DNA of 64,000 bases. It comes from Prevotella sp. GTDB taxonomy: Bacteria > Bacteroidota > Bacteroidia > Bacteroidales > Bacteroidaceae. The stretch's first letter is position 1. The number at the start of each line of letters is the position of its first letter. This document shows, in pieces, positions 7,325 to 14,782 of this stretch. The DNA lies in assembly GCA_017443345.1 (NCBI GenBank), contig JAFSNR010000025.1, positions 27,127 to 91,126 of the forward strand, in the 5' to 3' direction. A model generated the notes under the pieces. That model searched no databases and had not been told where the DNA came from. It worked only from the letters and a program-made list of their open reading frames with translations. The position numbers and the translations under genes were made by a program.

Positions 7325-7804
7325 TTAGGGATTCGCAAATGTAATCGGGCAGGTGTATTTCACTCTGACTGGCATACCAGCCTGGTGGCCTGGTGTCCAT
7401 TTGGGCATCGAGCTGATTACGCGCTTGGCTTCATCTTGAAACAGATTACCGTAGAGGTTGGTTAGTTCCAGTTCGCTCATACCCGACTTTTCGAGCAATT
7501 TCCTCTTGTTCTTAAAGTGTACCAACGACTGCACTGGCTGAACGTGACTGATTGTCCCGTCAGCTTCTACTACAAAAGTAGTAATCACTCTACCTTCAAC
7601 GCCATTCTTTTTGGCCTCTTTGGGATATTTAAGATGGAATCCGATATATCGCGCCAGGTCATTCATGCCACTTCTGAACTGTGGTAATCTATCTCCTTTG
7701 CCAGTCAAAACTATCGGATCCACGCAGGTCGAATCTTGCACTACCTGCGCTTTTAAGCCTATGCTCAGTATCGCGAGCAAAGTTGTTATGATCGTTTTTT
7801 TCAT
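7325..7804 (-). CDS. exported protein with TonB C-terminal domain
   Basis: The protein has 159 residues with a signal peptide (MKKTIITTLLAILSIGLKAQ). The mature part has YPKEAKKNGVEGRVITTFVVEADGTISHVQPVQS, followed by a long helix and MPKWTPGHQAGMPVRVKYTCPI. This is the TonB_C fold as it occurs in Bacteroidota energy-transducer-like proteins. It lacks a proline-rich spacer and a membrane anchor, so it is more likely a soluble periplasmic paralogue than a working TonB. It lies just downstream of the primase gene's upstream neighbour and inside the segment bounded by the 41-bp repeats. Confidence 0.75.
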   Translation of the reverse strand: MKKTIITTLLAILSIGLKAQVVQDSTCVDPIVLTGKGDRLPQFRSGMNDLARYIGFHLKYPKEAKKNGVEGRVITTFVVEADGTISHVQPVQSLVHFKNKRKLLEKSGMSELELTNLYGNLFQDEAKRVISSMPKWTPGHQAGMPVRVKYTCPITFANP

Positions 7805-7813
7805 ATTCTCTTT

Positions 7814-7854
7814 TTTATTTCTCGCAGAGCCAGTATTCTGACAGGCCGTTCACT
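7814..7854. repeat. 41-bp direct repeat, right copy (native 3' end of the primase gene)
   Basis: Identical to 4791-4831. Here the sequence is in its natural place as the last 13 codons and stop (7815-7817) of the primase-helicase gene, so this copy is the probable source. Confidence 0.9.
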
Positions 7855-9938
7855 ACGCGATGCTTGAAGTTGAAACGGTAGTTGTTCATGGCCCTACCCA
7901 GTTTGTTTGGTGTTGTCTTTTCGGCATCGAAATAGGCATATCGTGAGGCGAACAGATTCAGTATGTCGCCTGTTCCCCACCAGCGTCCCTCACCATCTTT
8001 GGGCTTGCGGAAAGTCTCAGCAATCATCTCCTCCAGTGGAACGATGCGCTGATAAGGTTCGTTCTCCTTCATCAACTCAGCGATTTCGGCATCGTCGAGC
8101 CAGAAACGTTCGTTCTTGCTTATCAAGTCGAGCACTTGGGCGAAGAGCTGACGGTGGTTGATGTTGTCCGTATAGTCGATGTTCTTGCCGTTGGGGATGC
8201 CCACGCAGACGAAACGACGCGAACCAGTGGGATCGACAAGAGGCTGCTTCTGGTTAGTGGTGCCAATGAACGAGGTATAGCGACGATACTGCTTGATGGT
8301 CTTACCATAAGGAGGACGGAACTTGACGTCGCTCGACGACAGCAGGTATTTGAGTACGATCTGCTGAGAGTTGGTCGTCTTGTCGAACTCGTCGATATTG
8401 ATGAGGGCGAAGCTTGTCAGTGCGATGTTCAGGTCGAACTCGTTCTTGAAGTTCAGCTTGTCGTTGTAGTAGTCGCGCAGTTCCTCAGGCAATAGAATCT
8501 TACAGAAACGCGTCTTTCCGCAACCTTGACGACCTATGAGTAACGGTGTTAAGGCATTGCCAGTCAGCTGCTTATCGCTTTCTTGCCATTGTCTGACCAT
8601 ACCGATGAGCCAGTATCGCAGGTACTTTTCCCAATGGGGCTGGTCAGTTGGAACTCTTGCTGCGAGGTCCTTGATATAGTCGTGGCCATCCCAAGGCTGG
8701 AGATCCTTGAGCCAGGTATTTACTGGGTCATACTGCTCGATACGGGTGGAGTCGATAAAACGATTCACATCCTGATCCCACGACTTCAGGCCTTGCTCTC
8801 GAGCCTCGATGGTCATGTCGTTACGTACCTCGATGGTCAATGGCTTAAACGTCTGGTCCTCAGAGTATTTCATGCGATATTCAGCCACTCCCGTCATCAG
8901 GTTCTTGCGCATGTCGTAGTTCGAAGTGAGGAAGATCTCTGTGCGCATCGTCTGCAGCGTTTCCTGTGGCACGCTCTTCAGAGGCTTCATCTTGTGCTTC
9001 TTCTGATAGTCCTCCATCAGGGTTATCTCATAGGTGGTTGAGAATACGCTCTTCACAAGCTCAGGATCGTTGTGGAACAAAGGATGTTCGAGTGTCATCC
9101 CTTGGGCATGCGAGAGGGGAATGCCTTGCTCGAGTGACTTGCGTGCTATCTGCTGCAGCATCTGCATCTGGCGATCCTCGTCGGGCAGAACATGGTAGCT
9201 GCCCAGCACCTCGCGAAGGATGAAGACCCAGTTGAAGTGATAGGTCCGTTTAATGGTTCGTCCTGGCATCAGCATGCTGCTTTCCCACGAGATGGACGCA
9301 GGCTCTTCCTCTTTGTGTACCTTGGCATCGGCCTTGAAGGCGCGTGCATCGGGATTGAAGTACATCTCTGGATCGGCACTGATATAGACAGCTCGCTCCA
9401 GACGAGGCTCCAGGTATTCGATGTCCAGACCAAACTGGTTCTGATAAGCCCTGCGGGCTGTATTATATAAATTAAGGTGGAACTGCCTGATCTCCTCCTC
9501 GTTTTCAGGCAAGTCTTTCTCCTCAAACATCTCGCCTCGGCAAACGATTTTCACACTCATGCCTGATGCTCCAAGGAATGCCATCACCGTCTCGTCCATC
9601 CTCGAAGCCAGAGTCCTGATCTTCACGGCTTCTTCGTAAGTCTTCAGGCCATTGACCTCGATGACTACCAAGGCATTGTATCTCAGGAATCTGATGCCTC
9701 CTTTGTACTTGTCGCACTCAGCAGAGAAGATGATTCTGGGCAATCCGATGACGTGCTCGCCATCATAGACGATCTGACCATCATCCAAACGTTTAGGCTT
9801 GAAGAACTGATAGTTCAGTCGCAGGTTGAAAACGGACTGTTCGTTAGGGTTCTTTCGAATCGTATCTGCCAGTTCCGACAGCTCCATGCGGTTCATCACC
9901 TGATTCTTGCGTGCGAATTTGATGATTGTTACTTTCAT
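7815..9938 (-). CDS. VirE/BT4734-type primase-helicase
   Basis: The protein has 707 residues. The N-terminal third (to about residue 200, with GIRFLRYNALVVIEVNGL) resembles the BT4734/BF3469 primase-like domain. The middle has the VirE-type AAA helicase with Walker A GRQGCGKT (469-476), NIDEFDKT as Walker B and FIGTTN as sensor 1. The C-terminus resembles DUF3874. Such proteins are common in Bacteroidales mobile elements and are thought to prime or unwind DNA. The ATG at 9938 is used because the promoter (9975-10006) starts the RNA near 9968. The iteron/palindrome block lies directly upstream. Confidence 0.85.
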   Translation of the reverse strand: MKVTIIKFARKNQVMNRMELSELADTIRKNPNEQSVFNLRLNYQFFKPKRLDDGQIVYDGEHVIGLPRIIFSAECDKYKGGIRFLRYNALVVIEVNGLKTYEEAVKIRTLASRMDETVMAFLGASGMSVKIVCRGEMFEEKDLPENEEEIRQFHLNLYNTARRAYQNQFGLDIEYLEPRLERAVYISADPEMYFNPDARAFKADAKVHKEEEPASISWESSMLMPGRTIKRTYHFNWVFILREVLGSYHVLPDEDRQMQMLQQIARKSLEQGIPLSHAQGMTLEHPLFHNDPELVKSVFSTTYEITLMEDYQKKHKMKPLKSVPQETLQTMRTEIFLTSNYDMRKNLMTGVAEYRMKYSEDQTFKPLTIEVRNDMTIEAREQGLKSWDQDVNRFIDSTRIEQYDPVNTWLKDLQPWDGHDYIKDLAARVPTDQPHWEKYLRYWLIGMVRQWQESDKQLTGNALTPLLIGRQGCGKTRFCKILLPEELRDYYNDKLNFKNEFDLNIALTSFALINIDEFDKTTNSQQIVLKYLLSSSDVKFRPPYGKTIKQYRRYTSFIGTTNQKQPLVDPTGSRRFVCVGIPNGKNIDYTDNINHRQLFAQVLDLISKNERFWLDDAEIAELMKENEPYQRIVPLEEMIAETFRKPKDGEGRWWGTGDILNLFASRYAYFDAEKTTPNKLGRAMNNYRFNFKHRVVNGLSEYWLCEK

Positions 9939-9974
9939 ATCTACAGTTTTATTCTTGTTTTTGAAATTTAGCTG

Positions 9975-10006
9975 CAAAGGTACTGCTTTTTTCTCGTTCT
10001 GACAAA
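9975..10006 (-). promoter_or_regulatory. promoter for the primase-helicase gene
   Basis: On the minus strand TTTG (10003-10006), a 20-bp spacer and TACCTTTG (9975-9982) match the consensus. Confidence 0.75.
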
Positions 10007-10120
10007 TTTTGGCAGATATTTTTGCTCAAATTTCTGTGTCAAAGATGTTCATTTTGCTTTTTAATGCTACTAAAATATGGTTAATTAGCTGATTAATAGC
10101 TATATACGCTAAATCTTAAT

Positions 10121-10179
10121 CCTACTTTATTCCTGCTATATCTCTACTTTATTACTACTATATTACTACTGAATACTAC
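10121..10179 (-). repeat. left iteron array, 11-bp units
   Basis: Read on the minus strand, units GTAGTATTCA (10 bp), GTAGTAATATA, GTAGTAATAAA, GTAGAGATATA and GCAGGAATAAA are followed by a half unit GTAGG. CTAC cores on the plus strand end at 10125, 10136, 10147, 10158, 10169 and 10179, so the period is 11, 11, 11, 11, 10 bp. The unit matches that of the right array at 10481. Confidence 0.8.
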
Positions 10180-10300
10180 GCTGATTCCACTTCGAAGCTA
10201 CGTTTCTAGCTATTCCTTACCTGCTTTTGGACTGTTGCCTCCCTACCTAACCCATTCATTAATACGAGCTCGCAAGATTTTATATACTACCTTCTTTTTG

Positions 10301-10316
10301 AATTCTCTAGAGAATT
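10301..10316. repeat. 16-bp perfect palindrome
   Basis: AATTCTCTAGAGAATT is its own reverse complement. The same 16 bp form the centre of the palindrome at 10360-10387; the two centres are 65 bp apart. Confidence 0.85.
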
Positions 10317-10323
10317 GCACGAT

Positions 10324-10335
10324 AACCCTAGGGTT
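10324..10335. repeat. 12-bp perfect palindrome between the two copies
   Basis: AACCCTAGGGTT. A further 6-bp palindrome TTCGAA follows at 10341-10346. Confidence 0.8.
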
Positions 10336-10359
10336 AAGTCTTCGAAAGGTACGGGTAAA

Positions 10360-10387
10360 CTCTCCAATTCTCTAGAGAATTGGAGAG
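10360..10387. repeat. 28-bp perfect palindrome
   Basis: The arm CTCTCCAATTCTCT (10360-10373) is followed without a loop by its exact reverse complement (10374-10387). It contains the 16-bp core seen at 10301. Confidence 0.85.
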
Positions 10388-10480
10388 CAAAGTCTATGTT
10401 TGAATCTTTCTTCTCCGTAGTTCTATCTGCTCTATCTCGCCTATCGAATGTAACGATGTCTTGTGTTATTGCCATATTTG

Positions 10481-10535
10481 GTAGAAATATAGTAGGAATA
10501 TAGTAGGACTAATATAGAATTATTGTAGGATTATA
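10481..10535 (+). repeat. right iteron array, 11-bp units
   Basis: Five tandem units are seen: GTAGAAATATA, GTAGGAATATA, GTAGGACTAAT, ATAGAATTATT and GTAGGATTATA, starting at 10481, 10492, 10503, 10514 and 10525. It faces the left array in inverted orientation. The whole stretch 9983-10673 holds no credible gene; the short frames in it cross the palindromes and arrays. Confidence 0.8.
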
Positions 10536-10673
10536 AAACTTTGTAAATCTTTATATGCCAAATAGATAACATATATTTAGTAGTATTAAAACATTTAATA
10601 ATATCTTTCATTTGTTTTTGATATATTATAAAGAGTTACATGTCGTTTAAAAGCTTAAAAATATGCATATATA

Positions 10674-10705
10674 TTTGGAACTTCCGACTTTTTTGCTTAA
10701 TTTTG
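10674..10705 (+). promoter_or_regulatory. promoter for the AbiE-like pair
   Basis: TTTG at 10674-10677, a 20-bp spacer and TAATTTTG at 10698-10705. The transcript would start near 10712, which excludes the in-frame ATG at 10663. Confidence 0.7.
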
Positions 10706-10725
10706 CCAGCGATAAACAGTTGTTC

Positions 10726-11064
10726 ATGATGCAAAAGCAAGAGATAAAACCATATCTGATAGAGCGGCTAAAACAGGAGAATGCCTTTTGGTCGTATAAG
10801 GTAGATGCCATCAAGGATGTACCAGATGATATCTTGGTGGAATTGGTAATGCTGCATCTTGATATGGACGATATTGACAGGCTCTTCGAGATTTATTCAC
10901 ATAAGTTTATTAAGAAAGCTTGGATTGAGAATGTTGTGCCTTTAGGCGATCGCTATTACGTTCTTAATAAATTCTTTGCATGGTACTATTTCCAGATGAA
11001 GAAACCAGGGGCTTATGTGAAATCTATGGAAACTCGCCAACTAAATAAAAGGATGGTTGCATGA
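10726..11064 (+). CDS. partner (probable antitoxin) of the AbiEii-like protein
   Basis: The protein has 112 residues starting MMQKQEIKPYLIERLKQENAFWSY, nearly all helix, with DVPDDILVELVMLHLDMDDIDRLFEIY and a basic C-terminus. It resembles the DUF6922-type proteins encoded upstream of nucleotidyltransferase toxins in Bacteroidales. The last codons overlap the next gene by 4 nt (ATGA), so the two are co-translated. The start is set by the promoter at 10674-10705. It takes the antitoxin position of AbiEi, but I see no winged-helix signature, so DNA binding is not shown. Confidence 0.65.
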   Translation: MMQKQEIKPYLIERLKQENAFWSYKVDAIKDVPDDILVELVMLHLDMDDIDRLFEIYSHKFIKKAWIENVVPLGDRYYVLNKFFAWYYFQMKKPGAYVKSMETRQLNKRMVA

Positions 11065-11717
11065 TGAACGGATTAGCACCTCAGACTTCTGAGATTTTTG
11101 AACGAATCACTCGTTTGGAATGTATAAAGCCTTTTGTTTTGGTAGGAGGAACTGCATTGAGTTTGCAGTTGAATAAGCGCCAGAGCGAAGACTTGGATTT
11201 TATGTGCTGGAAGAAGTCTGCAAAGGACAAACTGGAAATACCAATATCTGCGATAAAGCACGAATTAGAATCTATAGGCCATATAGACTCGATGGATATT
11301 GGGAGCTTCAGTTTCGTGAAGTTTGTAGTAGAGGGCGTGAAGTTGTCATTCTATGCTGCTCCAAGGAAGCGGATTCCTTCTATGCAGGTTGTGCCTTTTG
11401 CGAACAATTTGCAGTTGGCTGATATCACGTCAATAGGCGCAATGAAGATGGAGGCAATGCTTCGTCGCAGCAAATTCCGTGATTATTATGACATCTATAC
11501 CATATTGAAGGAAGGCGTTGATATTCAGACAATGATTGAAATGGCATTGGAACACTCCGAGCATCTTCTTAAAAGGAAAAATCTATTAGCGTTCTTATGT
11601 GATGGAGATCGATTCAGAAAGGATAAGGCTTTTATGCAACTTAATCCCATCTACGATGTCAGCCCCTACGACATTCAGGAGTATATTAAGCAGAAATTGC
11701 TGGAGAAAAAGGCATAA
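11061..11717 (+). CDS. AbiEii/AbiGii-type nucleotidyltransferase toxin
   Basis: The protein has 218 residues. LVGGTALSLQL (27-37) followed by RQSEDLDF (40-47) is the first motif of the DNA polymerase beta-type nucleotidyltransferases in the AbiEii family. KFRDYYDIYTIL near residue 150 matches their later conserved Lys/Asp region. Members are toxins of type IV-like systems and some give abortive phage infection; known relatives modify tRNA 3' ends. The gene overlaps its partner by 4 nt. It is intact by length and motifs. Being in an accessory block with a primase-helicase fits a mobile or defence locus. Confidence 0.8.
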   Translation: MMNGLAPQTSEIFERITRLECIKPFVLVGGTALSLQLNKRQSEDLDFMCWKKSAKDKLEIPISAIKHELESIGHIDSMDIGSFSFVKFVVEGVKLSFYAAPRKRIPSMQVVPFANNLQLADITSIGAMKMEAMLRRSKFRDYYDIYTILKEGVDIQTMIEMALEHSEHLLKRKNLLAFLCDGDRFRKDKAFMQLNPIYDVSPYDIQEYIKQKLLEKKA

Positions 11718-11729
11718 AGATAAAAGTCG

Positions 11730-12323
11730 ATGATCATAAGATTATTATTAACGATATTCATCCTGCTGATGTCGCAGGACATTCAGGCTCAGGAGGTTAA
11801 GGACTCGACGTTAATGTCACCAGTGGAGTTTTCACTACCGCCATTGACTTATCGGGGGACGATTGCGCATTATCCTTATTATAATGGGCTGATGATGGGG
11901 TTCCATGACTGGGAACTGCATCCTGGGCTCAATGCTTCGCTCTCGGCTGCTGCTATCTTCGGGTTTGGGAGTAACGCAGGATCGGGCTTTGCCAATAGTA
12001 TGGCTGTGGCCTATGCTGGGAATATCACGCGAAAGCTTTCGTACTCCATAGGAGGATACACTTCGTTTCTCGACTATGCGAATCACGCGATGAAGGATGT
12101 TGGACTGACGGCTATGCTCAACTATCGATTCAACGAGCATTGGGAAGCAGCTCTGTTCGCCCAGAAGTCGATCCTCCAGCCTAAGGTGCCTCCCTATCTC
12201 TATTGGATGAATGATGTGGGTGACAAGATTGGTGCTGCTGTGCGTTACAACATCAATCCGTCGTTCAGTATTGGCCTCAGCGTTTGGAAAGGCACTTCAC
12301 CTTATCAATATTATGATAGGTAA
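11730..12323 (+). CDS. exported beta-strand-rich protein, probable outer-membrane protein
   Basis: The protein has 197 residues with a signal peptide (MIIRLLLTIFILLMSQDIQAQ). The mature part has alternating hydrophobic strands with aromatic ends, such as MAVAYAGNITRKLSYSIGGYT, LTAMLNYRFNEHWEAALFAQ and AAVRYNINPSFSIGLSVWKG, as in small beta-barrels. I do not recognise a named family. It starts 12 nt after the AbiEii-like gene on the same strand and may be read from the same transcript, though its export signal makes a shared function unlikely. The end is 3 nt from the convergent B3/4 gene. Confidence 0.65.
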   Translation: MIIRLLLTIFILLMSQDIQAQEVKDSTLMSPVEFSLPPLTYRGTIAHYPYYNGLMMGFHDWELHPGLNASLSAAAIFGFGSNAGSGFANSMAVAYAGNITRKLSYSIGGYTSFLDYANHAMKDVGLTAMLNYRFNEHWEAALFAQKSILQPKVPPYLYWMNDVGDKIGAAVRYNINPSFSIGLSVWKGTSPYQYYDR

Positions 12324-12326
12324 GAG

Positions 12327-12992
12327 TTACCTGTACAGGGTAACAGAACCTCCGTCGCTCTGACAGTATTTGCGCAGGAGGTCCTGAATGAAACGGGCGT
12401 TTTCTGTGACACGTTGCTCATTGCCGTCGTAGCCGTTGATGAGGACGACGAGGTGGGTGGTCTCGATGGTCATCTTCGTGCGCTCGTTGTCGCTGGTGGG
12501 AGTGCCAACGCCACCTTGGGCATCGCGATAGACGGGTAGTCCTGCGATATTGAGCATCCCTCGACCAATGCCTTCATAGGGTTCGCCTTCACGGCCTACG
12601 CCTAAGGTCAGCGTGTCGCCCACGAACTTGTCAGCATCGAAACCTCCGATGCTGTAGCCGTATGCGATGGATGCGAGATTGACGAGGTCGACGAGGGTGT
12701 CGATCTGATAGAGTTCCTTGCCCTGAAGCATGCGACGGATCAACTGTTCGCTTGCAGGGCGATAGCGCGAGGGATCCTTGCCACAGGCTTTGTAGACACG
12801 ACGGGTGGCTGCGATGCTGGCCAGTTCCTTCAGACTCTCTGTGGTCAGCTCCTGGCGAAAACGCTCTTCGAGCGCATGAATCTCGTCCCAAAGCTCTGGA
12901 CAATGCTCCGTATTGACCACACGTGCCTCAACGGCTGCACCAACGAAACCTGGGCAGACGTTCTCAATCTCTTGGGAAACGATGATGTTCAT
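12327..12992 (-). CDS. B3/4 (tRNA synthetase editing-like) domain protein
   Basis: The protein has 221 residues. CPGFVGAAVEARVVNTE at the start, RYRPASEQLIRRMLQGKELYQIDTLVDLVNLASI in the middle and SDNERTKMTIETTHLVVLINGYDG at the end are the conserved parts of the B3/4 domain of phenylalanyl-tRNA synthetase beta chains, here as a free protein. Free B3/4 proteins may edit mischarged tRNA, but the substrate is unknown. The ATG at 12992 overlaps the stop of the upstream membrane protein by one base (TGATG). It is the last gene of a six-gene minus-strand operon. Confidence 0.85.
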   Translation of the reverse strand: MNIIVSQEIENVCPGFVGAAVEARVVNTEHCPELWDEIHALEERFRQELTTESLKELASIAATRRVYKACGKDPSRYRPASEQLIRRMLQGKELYQIDTLVDLVNLASIAYGYSIGGFDADKFVGDTLTLGVGREGEPYEGIGRGMLNIAGLPVYRDAQGGVGTPTSDNERTKMTIETTHLVVLINGYDGNEQRVTENARFIQDLLRKYCQSDGGSVTLYR

Positions 12993-13561
12993 CAATCGTC
13001 GGGGTTTCGCTTATAGTGGAACTCCTGGATGTTGGGGTTGCTGCCAAGGTCGGTATCAGGCACTGTAGGCTGGATGATCTTCTGATTGTAGCCCTTGTGG
13101 ACAGGACCTACATCGAGCAGAATGTCCTTATAAATAACTGTAGGTATGATGAGTCCGAACACGCCAACACCAACGCGTACACCCTCGGGGTGCATATTGT
13201 TGACCAGACGGGCAGTGGCATAGAACGTGTGGCGATAAGCCTCGAGCTTATTATACATGCGATAGGCCTTCATCACCTCCTCTGAAATCTGTGTGGAATC
13301 ACTTACCGTGAAGATGGAACCCAGGTTGTTGACGTAGTCGTCGATGGGGTCGCCCTTGATGCTGTCGTTGGCCTGGAGGCACTCGATGATGTTGTCGTCC
13401 ATCTCTACCAGCATCTCTTTTTCTGTGGGTGTGGTAAAGTAGGCCACGCAGAGCGCGATGAGGAGGAAGATGCCGAGGATGACAATCTTGCCCAGACAAC
13501 TGTGCATGAATGCTTTTCTGATGGGTTCGTTGGTTCTGTAACCTCTGTCTTGCTGATACAT
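12992..13561 (-). CDS. single-pass membrane protein of unknown function
   Basis: The protein has 189 residues. It has a short cytoplasmic N-terminus, one strong membrane span (about 24-42, KIVILGIFLLIALCVAYF) and an external domain with helical and beta segments (MKAYRMYNKLEAYRHTFYATARLVNN, then GVFGLIIPTVIYKDILLDVGPV). I recognise no family. It lies between folE and the B3/4 gene with gaps of 6 nt and an overlap, so it belongs to the same operon, but nothing links it to folate chemistry. Confidence 0.65.
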   Translation of the reverse strand: MYQQDRGYRTNEPIRKAFMHSCLGKIVILGIFLLIALCVAYFTTPTEKEMLVEMDDNIIECLQANDSIKGDPIDDYVNNLGSIFTVSDSTQISEEVMKAYRMYNKLEAYRHTFYATARLVNNMHPEGVRVGVGVFGLIIPTVIYKDILLDVGPVHKGYNQKIIQPTVPDTDLGSNPNIQEFHYKRNPDD

Positions 13562-13567
13562 ATTGAC

Positions 13568-14173
13568 TTAGATTTGATTGTTATGTATTAAATTCATGAA
13601 TTCCTGACGGGTTTTGGCTTGGTTGAAGGCACCACTGAAGTCGCTGGTGGTGGTGATGGAGTTCTGTTTCTCGATACCTCTCATCTGCATGCACATGTGC
13701 TTGGCCTCGATGACCACCATCACGCCAAGGGGCTTCAGGGTATCCTGGATGCAGTCCTTGATCTGCTGGGTCATGCGCTCCTGCACCTGAAGACGGTGGG
13801 CATAGATGTCGACCACGCGGGCTATCTTCGAAAGGCCAGTGATATAGCCGTTGGGGATATAGGCCACGTGGGCTTTGCCGTAAAAGGGGAGCATGTGGTG
13901 TTCGCAGAGCGAGAAGAAGTCGATATCCTTCACGATGACCATCTGCGAATAATCTTCTTTGAAAAGTGCGTCCGTCAATACTTTGTGAGCGTCCATCTGG
14001 TATCCCTTGGTCAGCGTCTGCATGGCCTTGGCTACTCGCATGGGCGTCTTCTCCAGCCCCTCGCGCTCAGGGTCTTCACCCAGTAGCGTGAGTATCTCCT
14101 TGTAGTGTTCTGCCAGATCTTCGAGCCCTTCGCGATAGCGCTCGTTGTCGTATTCCTTAATCTCTATGTTCAT
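13568..14173 (-). CDS. folE: GTP cyclohydrolase I
   Basis: The protein has 201 residues, the usual family length. It converts GTP to dihydroneopterin triphosphate, the first step of folate (and possibly queuosine precursor) synthesis. [20 protein letters not shown] carries the zinc Cys and His, [27 protein letters not shown] is the core signature, and [12 protein letters not shown] gives the last zinc Cys. The ATG at 14173 overlaps the SPOR gene stop by 4 nt; a longer frame upstream lies inside that gene. A second folate gene, folK, is at 36609. Confidence 0.95.
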   Translation of the reverse strand: MNIEIKEYDNERYREGLEDLAEHYKEILTLLGEDPEREGLEKTPMRVAKAMQTLTKGYQMDAHKVLTDALFKEDYSQMVIVKDIDFFSLCEHHMLPFYGKAHVAYIPNGYITGLSKIARVVDIYAHRLQVQERMTQQIKDCIQDTLKPLGVMVVIEAKHMCMQMRGIEKQNSITTTSDFSGAFNQAKTRQEFMNLIHNNQI

Positions 14174-14778
14174 GGATATGGAACGGTTATTTTTCCTTTG
14201 ACGATGATAGCCGACTCGTAGCCCATCTGCTTCACGCGACTCAGCATCTCGTGAGCCTCCTCGTAGGTACGGTAGTTGCCCATGCGACAGATCCATCTCG
14301 GACTATAGAAATGTACGTATACGGGCACGCCGGGGAAGAGTGCCTTGACCTCGCTGCCTGCCTTCTCGGCCTTCAGACGGTCATTGCGCGAATTACCTCC
14401 TGCGAAGACCTGTACACGATAGCCTGTAATCTTATAGCCGTTCCTGATCATCTTCTTGTTATCTGTGGTGTCAGGCACGATGACGGTCGTCTGGTTGGCT
14501 GTATCAACGGGCTTCTCTGCTATCTTGTCCTGATTTGTAGCAGTGTCGTTTTGTTTCTTTTCTGTTTGTTTCTGAGTCGTGGCAGTCGTGGTTGCAGGCT
14601 TGGTGGACTGCTCGGCAGTCTTGCCGTTGACTAGCTCGTCAATTTCCCTGCTTTCATGGACAGTCACTTTTCCTTCACCTACCTTGCTCTTCTGCAGGCG
14701 TTCGGTAAAGGATGATTGTGCGTTGGCTGCAGTGATACAGCCAACACACATCATCATGATTATTGCGAAACGTTTCAC
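14170..14778 (-). CDS. exported SPOR-domain protein
   Basis: The protein has 202 residues with a signal peptide (ending ITAANAQ), a low-complexity Thr/Gln/Lys-rich middle (about 55-110) and a C-terminal SPOR domain: [76 protein letters not shown] domains bind denuded peptidoglycan glycans at division sites. It lies between the DoxX-TPI gene (4 nt gap) and folE (4 nt overlap); this order is conserved in Bacteroidales as far as I recall. Confidence 0.88.
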   Translation of the reverse strand: MKRFAIIMMMCVGCITAANAQSSFTERLQKSKVGEGKVTVHESREIDELVNGKTAEQSTKPATTTATTQKQTEKKQNDTATNQDKIAEKPVDTANQTTVIVPDTTDNKKMIRNGYKITGYRVQVFAGGNSRNDRLKAEKAGSEVKALFPGVPVYVHFYSPRWICRMGNYRTYEEAHEMLSRVKQMGYESAIIVKGKITVPYP

Positions 14779-14782
14779 TTTC

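Noticed and set aside
10287-10503. Two 62-codon frames, one on each strand, in the intergenic block
   Set aside because: They cross the palindromes and the right iteron array, mirror each other, and have no promoter or family features.
12326-12344. Short inverted repeat GTTACC...GGGTAAC as terminator
   Set aside because: The stem is only 6 bp, lies within the end of the B3/4 gene and has no T-run.
13568-14296. Longer folE frame
   Set aside because: The extra 41 residues lie inside the SPOR gene; the ATG at 14173 gives normal family length and an ATGA overlap.
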